Origin: Anthopleura xanthogrammica
Lineage: Eukaryota > Cnidaria > Anthozoa > Actiniaria > Actiniidae
Assembly: GCA_964019055.1 (NCBI GenBank)
Contig: OZ025212.1
Coordinates: 1,530,157 to 1,594,156 of the forward strand
Direction: 5' to 3'
Length of the DNA: 64,000 bases
Part shown: positions 36,827 through 48,345 of the stretch, piece after piece
How positions within the stretch are numbered: position 1 is the first letter of the stretch
Layout of the letters: each line of letters begins with the position of its first letter
Notes under the pieces: model-generated
The model's input: only the letters and a program-made list of their open reading frames with translations
What the model was told of the DNA's origin: nothing
The model's database searches: none
Made by a program: the position numbers and the translations under genes

Positions 36827-39800
36827 TCAAATTTCATGTCGAATGGAATCACAAATGTTTACAGCCGTAAAAGGAGGGGCAACAACCTCTGATACCAGTA
36901 GTTTTTTGTCTTTATAATGTTCATGCTCAAGCTTGTGTTTTGTACACAAGTTTACTTTGGTAGTTTCGAATTTTTTCCTTGGATGTTTACAACATTGTGA
37001 ACTGATCCACGCGATGAACCAGTACATAGAAGGAAGCATCGAGGAAATGAACAACACACCGGCACCGGCGAAGAAAGCGGGACTGTAGGAGTTATAGTAT
37101 CGAATTAATATACCTTGTGGAGAAAACAATAAAAGATTGAATCAGTCAGTCGGCATGTGCAGTTGCAATGCAGTTGAGGGGCTAGTAAGCAGTGTTGTTC
37201 TATTCTCAATCAACCAAGCCCACGTCATTATCCAGTTGTCCAGTGACAATCAACCCTGAATACGTACGTCATTATTATCCAATCACAATCGCGCCAGCAT
37301 TGCTTACGTCATCAGGTGTCGAATCACAATCAACACGATCATTATCTAATCAAAATATATCAACCAAGCACTGCGTATGTCATTATTGACCAATCACCAC
37401 CTAGCACCGACTACCTCATTATTGTCCAATCACAATCAACCCAGCATTGTGCATGCCATTAATGACCTATCAAAACCTAGCACTGACTGCATCATTATTG
37501 TTTAATCATAATCAACCCAGCCTACGTCATTATTGACCAATCACAATCAACCCACCACTGCTTACGTCAATAAGGGCCAATCTTCCACATTAATTCGAGG
37601 AATGAAAAAATATGAGAGAAATTAACAAATGAAAGCACGGGTGTCGTAGCGGTGAGAGCGCTTGCCTCTCACCAAGGCGACCCGAGTTCGAGCCCCGCTG
37701 GGCTCGGTGTGTATGTGAGTAGAGTTGTTTGTTGGTTCTCTCCTGTGCTTCGAGGGTTTTTCCGGGTTCTCCGGTTTTTCCTCCCTCCTCAAAAATCAAC
37801 TTCTAAATTCCAATTGGAATGCAGTGGAGTAAGAGCCATTCTGGGGATTCTACTGTTAATTCTCATCATTATTATTAATGAAAGCTCACGTATCATTGCG
37901 CAATACCTGCTAATGGAGCTCCTGCCGCAATAGTCATGGAGTTGACAATACAGCCATACCCAAAGGCTGTTGAAACTTGCTCAGGTTTTCGTACAGACGT
38001 TAGAAGAATGTGATTGAGCGTTGTACAGAAAGCCCCATCTGCGCAACCGTACAAAACACTCGCAATCACAAAATGTTCGTACTTGTTTGCAAAAGGTATC
38101 GTTAAATGTACAAAAGCGTCAAGCAGCTGCGAAGACTGAAAGACAAACGAGGAAGAAACGCTAGGACAGTTGAGAACAAAGCCGATGGTCGTACGAGTAA
38201 ATATCGTCGCAAGGCCGATGAATATTAGAAGCTGGGATGATTTCAATGCAGAAATACCATGAGTTTCGCAGTTCTTAACCTGTGTAACAAAATGGCTGAA
38301 GTTAGTTTCCAATTTTCAAAACTTCTGCTTGCCTTCAGAGAAACGCGCGCGCATTGATTATCGAGGCAAGAATAAGAATGTCGGCAAAAAAAATTGAACA
38401 AGATGATTCTTTTCCAGAATGTGGCAAGCCTTAATTTTTTTATCGAAAAAGAACATGTTGATTGGTTTTGAAAGATTCTTACCAGATAAAGTTGAGGAAT
38501 ATAATGAGCAAGGCCTGCGAGAGTCAGCGATGCAATATTCACTGTATAAGTTGAATTTTTCCAAATCGACCAATCAATTATTTTCTTCTTGATGTGAACT
38601 TTTTCTAACGGTCTTTTCTCGAGGTCTTCTTTATTCTCTTCTGTCGTCATCTTCGTTTTAATATTAGAGGAGTACAAGAAAGAGAATACACCAGGGAGGA
38701 CAAATGCACCTGCCATGATTCGAAAACTTGTTGCAAGTCCAAATGCGTCAAGACTTAACTGTATCAAAGGACCAACAGCCAGATAACCAGAGCCACCGCC
38801 CGCACAAATGACTCCAACGGCTGTCGCACGCTTTTTCTTGAAATATCTTGTGGTCACAAACATGGATACAGTGTACAGAAAGCCGCTTCCGACTCCAAAG
38901 CCCAGGCTATATGTTAAGTACATTACTAAAATGCTTTTAGCAAGCGAGGTCAAAAGAAGACTTAATGCGCATATCAAGCACCCCGCTAAGGAAACGGCTC
39001 GGAGGCCGAAATAATCTATGAGTTTTGCCGCTGGTAAAGTGGCTACGAATGTTATTGCTATCGCAACAGAGCCTGCGGTTGCTGAAATGGAATGGAGAAA
39101 ACGACAAAGTTAGTTTGGTTTGCGGTTTTTTCGTTTTTTTAAATCATCAAGAAAAAGAAATTTAAAAAAAAATGAATATCAGCCGAAGTAGGAATGGCGT
39201 AGCTTTGAGTGGAGTGTTCATTGTGCATTGCAATACTGTAGAATTAAAAAAAATGCATTTACAGAAAACCGCAATGCCTCCCGAGTAAAAAGCGCCGATC
39301 AAGAAAAAGAAATAAAAAAATGAATATCAGCCGAAGTAGGAATGGCGTAGCTTTGAGTGGAGTGTTCATTGTGCATTGCAATACTATAGAATTTAAAAAA
39401 AATGCATTTACAGAAAGCCGCAATGCCTCCTAAAAAGCGCCGATCAAGAAAAATAAATAAAAAAATGAATATCAGCCTAAGTAGGAATGGCGTAGCTTTG
39501 AGTGGGGTGTTCGTTGTGTATTGCAATACTGTAGAATAAAAAAAAATGCATTTAAAGAAAGCCGCAATGCCTCCTAAAAATCGCCGAAAGCCAGAAATGG
39601 ACCTATTGAAAACTTGTTCCTCCCGTCCTAGCTTCAAAAGTAGAAATCTACGAAAAGCCCGATTCTTCTATATTGGGCACGTCGTGTGTGTAGTGTATAC
39701 TGGGGCAAACTATCAAGGGAATCCCTGGCCACGTGTCTGTTTGGTTTCCAAGAAAATATCTTAAAATAAAGTAAATTAGACAGCTTACATACTTCCCGTG

Positions 39801-42800
39801 TCCTTTTCACTCGAAAGTTCTCTCCAAAAAGCCCCTCCAATTTCCTCCAAGAAAGTGGTCTTTTCCACATACAATATTGCCGGACTCAATATGCATTGGC
39901 TCCCCACGTCACTTCTCAATAGTGCGCATTCACTAACTGTTAGACACCCATCATTTCATGATCTGTTCAGCCAAAATCATAGATCTGCATGCAGCTCAGC
40001 AGAAAAGTGAGCCATTTTGGAATACACCTTTTAAGCCTGGGCGTAACGTTTTCCCAATTCAGACCTCGTGTCTTTCCTTTAGTATCATTTCTTTGTTTAC
40101 AAGTGCCCTTGAGAAGATACTTTTGAGTTTTATTCTCAGAAGAAAGGCAATGAATAAGTTTGAACTGAAAAGGTACAGACGTTTACTCAATTCAGACCAC
40201 GTGTCTTTCCTTTAGCATTATTTCCTTGTCATTACAAGTGCCCTTGAGAAGATACTTTGAGTTTTATTCTCAGAGATATGGTAATATTTAAGCTTGAATT
40301 AACAAGCGACAAAAACCATTCCAGTATCCAGGGTTTGATGGAAAACCTATAGCAGAATGACGCAAGCAAGTGTTCTGCCACCCAAAGGTCCCTGCAGACC
40401 CCGGGAAATTTCCTTATATTGAGAAATAGAAGAGTTAAAACGTTTTGATCCAAATAACAATCAATGATTGTTATGGCTGCTGTTGTCGTATTTTTTTTAT
40501 TATCAATGTTGATACCTAGGCTGTCTGCCTTCTTTCTGTCTTATCTTTCTAGTTACCTAATTGTTCTATGTTAATACCGTAAAATCCTGATAATAAACCT
40601 TAAATTGTCCTGGCTATAGTCTCCTCCCTTCCCTCTTTTTTCTCCCCTCATTTAGTCCTCCTATTAGCCGTTCTGACTTCGAGGGAAAAACTGGGTCGAG
40701 TTATCATCGCAGTGCATTATGGAACTGTTTTAGGGAACATATTTGTAATATGGCGGCTATTTCGTCATCTAAAACAGCCCCACAATGCACTGCAATGCCA
40801 ACTTGACCCAGTTTTTCCTTCAAACTCGGAATGGCTAATTAGCTCTATTCACATCCCCTGCTAACCTTTTTACGAACAATTTTCGTTCCTAATCATGGAG
40901 AAACCTTAAAACTCAAATCAGAATTTTTTCCCCTTTCCAGATCATAACATATCAAGATTTTTGTTATTTTATACTAACAGAACCCTCGATGGCAAGGAAC
41001 CTTTTTTCTTGCGATTCAGCATCCATGTTTGTACTAAAATGTCCAGAGAATTGTTTGCCGTGGATTACCCAGTTTCAAGTCCTTCAAGACAGCAGGTAAT
41101 CAATTTCTCTAGGTATTAATACCATTTTTTATCGCTCAGCTCACTCAATATTGAAACTTCTTTCAAATCTTGATATGTATAATCTAGTGAAGCATTATGG
41201 GTAGCTTCAAATATATTCTTAATGAATACCTGGCTGACTAGCCATCTTTTTAAAACAATTTTAAGCCCAAACCGGGCGCTCATAAATATGGTCATCAAGT
41301 CGAGGCTTGGGGGTATGAGTTCCTATATATTTTAGCACTTTGCCGCAGTCTACCACCCGAACTCGTTTCGATGTCTTCGGTCCCAGACCCTCCCGATCCC
41401 TACTGACACAAAATCGACGTTGGACACTTGTACCTTAGAGCCTCGACTTGAAACATATTTTTGAGCACTGATTTGAAGTTTAGCAGAATTTGAATTTTTT
41501 TTACTCAAGTTAGACAAGTTCTCCAGTTATTGTTCCAAACCGCTGACCCAAGAGCTTCAACCATAGTGTTGAGTTCTGAACAGGCAAAGAGGTCACGTGA
41601 TCACTTTTGGTCATGCTGGATTAATACTTTTCAAACTTATGGAATCAATTTAATTTGATTTTAATAGATTCCGGTATGAATTTTTTTTAAATTCTATATG
41701 TTTTACTCACATTCATCCGGAAAACTCAAAGTAGCGAGAAAAAATAGAAATCACGTGACCTGTTCACCTATCCGCTTTATTTTTTATAAGCTCTAATTTC
41801 CTACCCAAAAACGCCAAATATTCAACATTTTTTTTCAGAAAATGCTTGTTCACCAGGAAAGTTGAATGAAATTTTAAGCCTTTACCCAAAAAATATTTTA
41901 TTATCTGGATTTTACGGTACATGTACCCGCGACCCTTCCTAGACTCTCAGGTTCGTCCAAAAGAAATTTTGAGCTTAATATGACCAAAAACGTATAATGC
42001 ATGCATGAAGAATTATTTTTTCCGTCTTTAAATTGATTTGAAATGAGCGTGTGGGTAAGAAAGCTAGAAGTAAAAAGGTGAAAGCCCGTATAACAGTGCA
42101 GATGTGTGAATACAAAAGGAACTCGTGTGTGCAGAATTATAATAAATAAGTTCATTGAAGTGTAAATCTTTCTTTTCTTTTGGACGCCTGAAATGTTTAA
42201 ACACTTAACTCTTAACTCTCTCGCTTTTTCGATAATATTTACTAACTTCTATATTCTGTAGTAACGAAACGAATTGATCTAAGATTATGTTCGAATACCC
42301 AAAAATTTTTCTTCAGATGAAATAATAATTTTTTTGCTGTCTGCCAATATCGACAAATAAGTGTAACCCCTTGTGTGTCTATCAAATTTTTGACGCTTTG
42401 ATTGTAATCGCAGTGTGAAAACCAGTTTTGAACAAAAGAGAACACGTTTACTGTGAACAAACACTCGTATCTTTGACTCGAATGCAAAGAAAATTTGCAT
42501 CCAAGCCGTAGAAAAACAGCTTACAAATGCCAAAATGTAAAACAAACGCTTTCTTAAAAATAATACTTTTCTTTTTGTAAAGGAAGGAAAATTTTCTGGA
42601 AATATCATTCAAAAATGTTTTTTAGTAATTTTGAATAATTATTATGAAAAATTACAAAGGCAAATTTTGAAGTTGCAAATGAATGTAACTGCCGCTTAAG
42701 AATCGGGGGGAAATATTTTCTTTTACAAAAATTGACTCCAAATTAATGAATAAAATTATTGAAAGGAAAAAAAATACTAAGCATTTTGGCATTTGAAGGT

Positions 42801-43312
42801 ATTTTTCTGCCCTTTTTCTGCCCTTTTTCCTCCCCTTAAAATTCTTGAATATTTCTCTGTGTTTGGTGATGTTTTCATTCATAAATGATTTAGAGCGAGA
42901 GTGTATATGACTTCATACGGTTATTTAGGAAATTAGTAGTCTAAAATTATAGGAAAAACCCTTACATAAAGAAAATAACTTGTACTGAGTATAAAACTGC
43001 TAGAAAAAATATTATTTAAAGATGAGAATAAGTTGTTAAAACGTTTTTTCAAACCAGGAAGAAACGTTCAAATATAATATCAGTACTAACTTCACGAAGA
43101 GAACGAGAACTGTTCTTTGTCAGAACTCTCAGATTATTACCTGTTTTGTCTATGCTTTCTTTGAATTGGTCCAGTAAGAATGGTAGCAAAACTCCAAAAC
43201 TCAAAGAAACGCCAAAATGAAGAGCGTTGGAAAAAGCGGCTAGGACACATAAAATCCACGACCATGTATTGTCCGTGTCGCTTGAGAACTTCTTCGACCA
43301 ACAACAAGCCAT
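36827..43312 (-). CDS. SLC16-type MFS carrier, gene B
   Basis: Four exons: 43312-43141, 39081-38483, 38279-37907 and 37113-36827; 476 residues with the phase pattern 1-0-1 shared by C, D and E. The N-terminal signature is divergent (DNTWSWIL instead of DGxWxW). Helix 4-5 reads YFKKKRATAVG, and helix 8 keeps Arg (TRTTIG) with Thr at the MCT1 Asp302 place; helix 1 has SFGVLLP with no lysine. The C-terminal tail is long (about 60 residues) and basic, with HKLEHEHYKDKK. The first intron is 4.06 kb, by far the longest in the cluster, and holds a 145-bp triplicate, a P1-related pair and a 1.34-kb terminal-inverted-repeat element. Intron 3 holds a SINE and a CCAAT/ACGTCA minisatellite. Substrate not predictable. 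Confidence 0.9.
37195..37590. repeat. degenerate minisatellite with CCAAT and ACGTCA motifs
   Basis: About eight units of roughly 45-50 bp built from CCAATCACAATCAACCCAGC and TACGTCATTATT. Lies in intron 3 of transporter B. Confidence 0.8.
37635..37878 (+). mobile_element. tRNA-derived SINE
   Basis: The head has pol III promoter boxes: TAGCGGTGAGAGCG (A) and GAGTTCGAGCC (B), in a 70-nt tRNA-like module. A unique body follows (TTCGAGGGTTTTTCCGGGTT, TTCCAATTGGAATGCAG), ending in an ATT-repeat tail (CATCATTATTATTA). This head-body-tail layout is typical of SINEs. It lies 28 bp from the exon-3 donor of transporter B, antisense to it. Confidence 0.85.
39165..39600. repeat. 145-148-bp tandem triplicate
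   Basis: Three direct copies start at about 39173, 39321 and 39466 (TGAATATCAGCCGAAGTAGG ... GCAATGCCTCC). The last copy diverges at its right end. In intron 1 of transporter B. Confidence 0.9.
40038..40285. repeat. P1-related direct repeat pair
   Basis: Two direct copies (about 130 bp) of TCAGACC-CGTGTCTTTCCTTTAG followed by AAGTGCCCTTGAGAAGATACTT. The segments resemble halves of the P1 MITE, arranged head to tail instead of inverted. Confidence 0.7.
40575..41919. mobile_element. 1.34-kb element with terminal inverted repeats, non-autonomous
   Basis: Ends TACCGTAAAATCCTGATAAT and its inverse (ATTATCTGGATTTTACGGTA) with one mismatch. No transposase frame inside. A smaller palindrome (40670-40841) lies within it. 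Sits in intron 1 of transporter B. Confidence 0.7.
40670..40841. mobile_element. palindromic MITE inside the 1.34-kb element
   Basis: ATTAGCCGTTCTGACTTCGA plus GGGAAAAACTGGGTC on the left are inverted on the right (GACCCAGTTTTTCC, GGAATGGCTAAT). Confidence 0.8.
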
Positions 43313-45022
43313 GTTTAGATCAAAAAATATCGAAGTCCACTTCTTCTATAAAGTATACTCCAAGAGGAATAGTCGCTTTAGTTCTTTAGAAAGGATTATT
43401 TCTCGCAAACCCCACCAAAGATCACAGACTATTAAAAACGAAAGGCTGGATATTCAAACAGCTGCTGGGAAACTACTCTGTCGTACCAGTCTAACCAGTT
43501 TGGATGGAAACCAGTTTGACGCTACAGTAAGATTACAAATATACACAAAAACCATTCTTGTGCTAGTAGATTTTTAAATATCTTTATTTAAAGATATAAC
43601 CAAGTTTCTGTGGAATCTTTGATTATTGTATCAGTTGTATATATTTTTCCCAATGAAAAATCTTCATTGAAGAAATTGGCTGAGATTGAATCTGAGTGAA
43701 AACGTCGGAGGATCAAACAGGTTTTGCAAGCTTGTTTTGATTAGCGTTATAGATTCAGCAAAACGCTCGAACAAGCAATTAACATGAAAAGCGAAATAAC
43801 TTTTTAACAAGGGAATATTTTTCTATTTTAGACATTGATAGGCAACTTAAAGCTTCGATAAATTTTCCAACAATTATTTAACCGATTGTTGAATTTCACC
43901 ATTCGCAATGATTCTTCACAAAGGCAAATATACCAGTCACTTCAAAAATAATTTGATAAGCAAGAATATCCACAATTCTGATTGGTCAACTTTAAGTAGG
44001 CTGCTTAAATTTAAGCCGGGCTAGCCTAAATAACTATGGCAACCGCACGGAAACTGAAACGCCAATCACATCCATTTGTCTGATAATATTGTGAACAATA
44101 GTCTTTAAAAGATTAGATCCTTTTCTATTTTTCTGCTATATATTTCTTTTATCTTTTATCTTTTTTATGTTTGTGTTTTCAGTTTTTACGCGTAGTTTTT
44201 TCTTCCTCCTTAGGATCAAAAGCTAATTTAACATTTTTTTAAAACTATTTCCTTCAATATATGTGCTTGCAAACATTTTTAGGATTCGTGCGAGAAAGGC
44301 TATTTCAGTTATTACAAGAGAATCCTGTTTCTAGTTTATCTGGTTACTATGCAGACACACTAACCGGCACCACTTGAATAAAATTGACCAATCAGATAAC
44401 AGTAAACTAGACAGAGATTGGACTGATAACAGCATTAGCCAATCAGATTATTATGTTTTCCTTTTACATCGATGTGCTATCTGATTGGCTGGTTAAAAAT
44501 ATTGAACTAAATATCGCAATGTGATTGGTTAATGACACTAGTTTATCAAAGGTTGGAGTATTTCGAAAGGAAAAGATTGCCAACTTATTTAGAGCGCTTT
44601 GCAGCGGAAACTGCCAAATGCCTAAAAAAATTGTTGTTAAAAATTTTAGAATACGTCTCTATAAAAATGTCTCTAAAAGAATTTAGTCTTAGCCTGCGTA
44701 CAGCCCGACTTTGACTCTGGTTAACCACAGTTATGTTCGGATGTACGCATACTACACAGCCTCAGTGGTATGAAGTTTCAGATGTAAAGAAGGCGTGACA
44801 CCATAAGGTCACGAAAATTACCATGAACGATAATTTATTTAATTTTCCCGGGAAATACTGAACACTTTCATTATATACTTCGAAGCGCGGGATAATTGTG
44901 AGTTCAGCGTCGAATTCAAAGATTCAAACAGACCTTTATTGGATATTATTTTTTGGAAGTCTTACTGGAAATATTGGCAAAAATCTTTGCTTCAAATCTG
45001 TTGACTTTAAAGTGTAAGAAAA
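43313..45022. other. divergent intergenic region between transporter B and the amino-acid transporter
   Basis: Should hold the promoters of both genes. Many CCAAT/ATTGG motifs occur between 43975 and 44530 (for example CCAATCAGAT three times), reading like a degenerate repeat. No exon recognised; plus-strand ORF 43227-43577 overlaps exon 1 of B antisense and is rejected. Confidence 0.5.
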
Positions 45023-46324
45023 ATGGATTACGAAGGTTGTAACTCGTCTAATGGAGCGTACGAAAAGTGGCCTTTTGCCATGCTACCGTCAGAAGACGAG
45101 GATGACTTCATAATTGAGTCTTCAGAAGAACTCGAATACGCCAAGGACAAAAGCATACCAACAAGTGAGGCGGTTTTGAATCTTCTCTCTGGTCTGGTAG
45201 GATCTGGTCTTTTGGCTCTTCCTTATGTCATATCGAAGGGAGGGTTGATAGCAATTGTTATATTAATACTAGCCCCGTTCATATGCTATTACACGGGGAA
45301 GATTTTAATCGAATGTATGTACGAGAGATCTTGCCACGGGTTTAAAATACGCGTCCGCTCAACGTACAAAGACATCGGAGAAGCATGCTGGCCGGGTAAA
45401 GTTGGAATGATAACAGCAACAATACAAATCATACAGTTGGCGCTATCTGCTTCTTCGTGTATTCTACTCAGCGCATCTCTTCTGGCCCACATACTCAACT
45501 TTCTAGACAGATCAGAACGCGAATGGATAATCATTGCAACTATTCTGACCCTTCCAACAGTGCTAGTGCGCAGTTTGGCCCACGTGTCATGGATAAATAT
45601 CTTAAGCATTACAGCGCTATTCTCGCCCATCGTCGTCATCACAGGTTATGGCTTCTTCCAGAGCCAGCCGTGGGACTTTAAAGATCTTCCATTATGGAAC
45701 CTCGAAGGTGTTCCCTTGGCTATAAGTATCATTACTCATAGTTATGTCACCCATGGAGCGCTACCAGTGATAGAAGAAGGAATGGAGGATAAAACCAAGT
45801 TCGCTACTATGCTTAAAATCACCTATGTACTCTGTGCTATCCTACGAACTACGTTTGCTATCAATGGATTCTTCTCGTACTACGGTAACATTAATGAGAT
45901 AATTAGCAATAGCTTGCCTCCAGGCGTGCTTATCACTGTTAATACTCTTCTTCTGATCTATTCGCTACTATGTTACCCATTCGTAGGGATAGCCCTTATT
46001 CATACAGTGGAAACATCGTTACTTTCAAACTCCGCGCTCGCTGTTTCGGGTCGTCGTTGGTACATAATCTCGCGCTTCTTATTGATAGTAAGCTCTCTTT
46101 TCTTCGCGTTACTGATTCCTCGCTACGCCGTTCTGTTAGCAATTAGCGGGAGTCTTAAATCCATCTTAGGTTTTATCCTGCCATGTTTGTTTCATCTAAA
46201 GCTAAGGGCGGGTGAGTTGAGTACAGTTAACATAGTATTAGATTTTTTGATTTTGGCCCTTGGAATCGCGATTGTTGTCATTGGAACAGCTGCGTCTGTG
46301 TTCCAAATGATCATCATCTACTGA
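45023..46324 (+). CDS. intronless vesicular amino-acid transporter-like protein (SLC32/AAAP family)
   Basis: Single 433-residue exon. A 45-residue acidic N-terminus (EDEDDFIIESSEELEY) precedes about ten or eleven hydrophobic helices. Landmarks shared with VIAAT/UNC-47 (SLC32A1) are helix 1 LNLLSGLVGSGLLALPY, then CYYTGKILIECMYE, the loop VRSTYKDIGEACW, the mid-helix SYVTHGALP, and near the end GSLKSILGFILPCLFHLKL. The SLC32 family uses the vesicular proton gradient to load GABA and glycine; related AAAP members move other amino acids, and the substrate here is open. It is the only plus-strand gene inside the transporter cluster. Lack of introns suggests retroposition or a cnidarian-specific intronless expansion. 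The start context aaaaATGG is favourable. A P1 MITE follows 50 bp after the stop. Confidence 0.85.
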   Translation: MDYEGCNSSNGAYEKWPFAMLPSEDEDDFIIESSEELEYAKDKSIPTSEAVLNLLSGLVGSGLLALPYVISKGGLIAIVILILAPFICYYTGKILIECMYERSCHGFKIRVRSTYKDIGEACWPGKVGMITATIQIIQLALSASSCILLSASLLAHILNFLDRSEREWIIIATILTLPTVLVRSLAHVSWINILSITALFSPIVVITGYGFFQSQPWDFKDLPLWNLEGVPLAISIITHSYVTHGALPVIEEGMEDKTKFATMLKITYVLCAILRTTFAINGFFSYYGNINEIISNSLPPGVLITVNTLLLIYSLLCYPFVGIALIHTVETSLLSNSALAVSGRRWYIISRFLLIVSSLFFALLIPRYAVLLAISGSLKSILGFILPCLFHLKLRAGELSTVNIVLDFLILALGIAIVVIGTAASVFQMIIIY

Positions 46325-46373
46325 AAAACCATCCTATGATCCGTTATACCGACCCGCTTTCTTGTTTCTTTGA

Positions 46374-46571
46374 ATAGACCCTTTAGCTTGGGCGTATTGT
46401 TTTCCCATTTCAGACCATGTGTCATTCTCTTGAGAATAAGATTCTTTGTATGAGTTGTATCCATATTCATGTGTCTTCTCGTGTGCAACCGTTAAACAAA
46501 GAAATGATACTCAAGGGAATGACAAGTGGTATGAAATGGGATAACATTACACCCAAGCCAGAAAGGTCTAT
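46374..46571. mobile_element. palindromic MITE, family P1, copy 4
   Basis: Well-preserved 198-bp copy, ATAGACC to GGTCTAT, in the 3' flank of the amino-acid transporter gene. Confidence 0.88.
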
Positions 46572-46846
46572 CATCATACTCTGATGTATGCTGATAGACC
46601 TCCTGCATTTGGAGCCCGAGGCACTTCCAGCTTCCCTCCAATTCGATCCCCGAAACCAACGTATGTTTTTCATACTAAAAGTAAGGAAGGTCGCAGACTC
46701 CCTGGGACCTCCTGTTAACGCGCCTGTGAGTGACCTCGTCTGATTTTAGGATTTACTTTATTCTTTAGGTAGAAATCTAAGTGTATTTGTAAATGCCTGG
46801 CTATTTGCGGGCCTCTAATTTTTTTTGAAGTTACATTAAAGCTACG

Positions 46847-46972
46847 GACACACGGTGCAGCATTGCGCCAATGTTGCAGACAATTGGTGTTGCTGAGGCA
46901 GATAACAATTTTACTTCAGCAACATAGCTGCAATATTGCACGTAATGCTGCACCGTGTGTCCGCGCCTAAAC
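46847..46972. mobile_element. palindromic MITE
   Basis: Ends CGGACACACGGTGCAGCATT and AATGCTGCACCGTGTGTCCG are exact inversions; arms continue with TGCAATATTG-like motifs. Confidence 0.85.
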
Positions 46973-47090
46973 CCTACTGACAGGGCTAAATCTTATATTT
47001 TCGGTGTCCTAAAGAATGAAAACAGAACCGGATCACTTTATATACCTTATCGTCAACAAGCCCTAAGCTTTTTAGGCCCTTAGTGGCCCA

Positions 47091-47239
47091 TACCGTATTT
47101 ACTTGTTTAAGTGCCGCGCATGAGAGCAAAATATCAAAGAGCGCCGCCCTCAAATAAGTGCTGCCTCGAATAAGCGCCATAACGAAAACGCTAAAAATTT
47201 AAAGAGCGCCGCGGCGGGTTATCCGAGTAAATACGGTAT
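47091..47239. mobile_element. MITE with TACCGTATTTACT ends
   Basis: TACCGTATTTACT on the left and AGTAAATACGGTA on the right are exact inversions; the interior is rich in AAGCGCCG-type motifs. Confidence 0.75.
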
Positions 47240-47323
47240 ATCTTTCTTTTAAAAGTAGAACATTACTTGAATTTTTGACAATAGTAATTCTTACTAAATC
47301 AATGCGAAACTTATATCAATATT

Positions 47324-48345
47324 AGGATAGAAAGTCTGTAAACAGAGACAAGTGTGAACGAATATACCAAAAAATTTGGATTGCTATTATAGGCTTATCA
47401 ACAGAAAAATAATAGTTGTTCTTTTGATTGCCAAGTAACTATTTTTTGGTAAGAATTGTTTTACTAACATCATAGTTGAATATAAATATGTGCTTGGAAA
47501 CCATGTAGTTATATTTTTCCTCTAGAAAACCACTTCATTTTCATTCATGCGTAACACCGCTGACAATGTCCAATATTTCTGGCAATGGATTCAGAACTTG
47601 AGACAAAAACCCTGTTCACTCTGGAACCAAAAAATCCTGTGGACTCTTTTCTCTCTTTGGAATTAAGGGAAATAAGGGGATAATGTTTTTCAGCATGTCT
47701 TTCAGAAACTGAAAATCCTTGTGCCAACTAAACAGATTCTTTGTTTATACATATGAACTAATTTTAAGTAGGATTATTTCTTCACAAGTGTGTGTCTTAT
47801 ACATCACAGGCATCATTGGTGTGATATTTCTCGAGTTCATTGTTATTTAGGGCTGGGAACGTTTCACTTCTCTGTGATACCATTTCATTGTCTTCTACAT
47901 CCCACCCATCGTTGGTCTGAGCCTTCTCCAGTACGTTCTTATTTGGTTCAACTGTTGTTCTTGTATTTGTCTCGCCGTCACTTCTCCAACATAGAAGAAG
48001 CGAATACATAAAAGACCCCAATATAGTAACAGACCCAGCGACATAAAAGGCAGGTATGTAGGAATCGTAATCATCGGCGATTGCACCTGCAATGAAAGAT
48101 TAATTGCTGGTTTTATAGCCGCTATCTTCGTTGAATATATAGACGGATTTTCATGCTTTGTCAACCAACATGGCCGCCATCTAAAAACGTTAGAAAAGTA
48201 TTTCTGAGAAGTTTGTAGTCTTTATGGCCACCATGTTGATTTATATCGTGGTATTAATATGGCGGGGCGAGAGTACGAAGATTGGGGAAGAGGAAGGGGT
48301 AAGGATAGAAAGTCTGTAAACAGAGACAAGTGTGAACGAATATAC
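47324..48345. repeat. duplicated terminal-exon block flanked by 44-bp direct repeats
   Basis: AGGATAGAAAGTCTGTAAAC and the following 24 bp are identical at 47324-47367 and 48302-48345. The DNA between, from about 47585 to 48301, is homologous to 53620-54362 in transporter D, including the whole terminal exon. The direct repeats are absent around the D copy, as expected if they mark the insertion site. Confidence 0.85.

Larger units (their letters stand above)
46325..47796. other. intergenic 3' flanks with transposons
   Basis: Between the amino-acid transporter stop and the distal terminal exon of transporter C. Holds a P1 MITE, two other palindromes and the left 44-bp direct repeat of the duplicated exon block (47324-47367). 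Confidence 0.6.

Noticed and set aside
36552..36830. Possible small gene or extra transporter B exon with several open frames
   Set aside because: Open frames on both strands overlap without family features; the transporter B stop at 36827 is well placed and no splice pair links it to this region.
43180..43577. Plus-strand frames over exon 1 of transporter B
   Set aside because: Antisense to a well-supported exon with the SLC16 signature; no features of their own.
45289..45642. 117-codon antisense frame in the amino-acid transporter gene
   Set aside because: A shadow of the 433-residue coding frame on the other strand.
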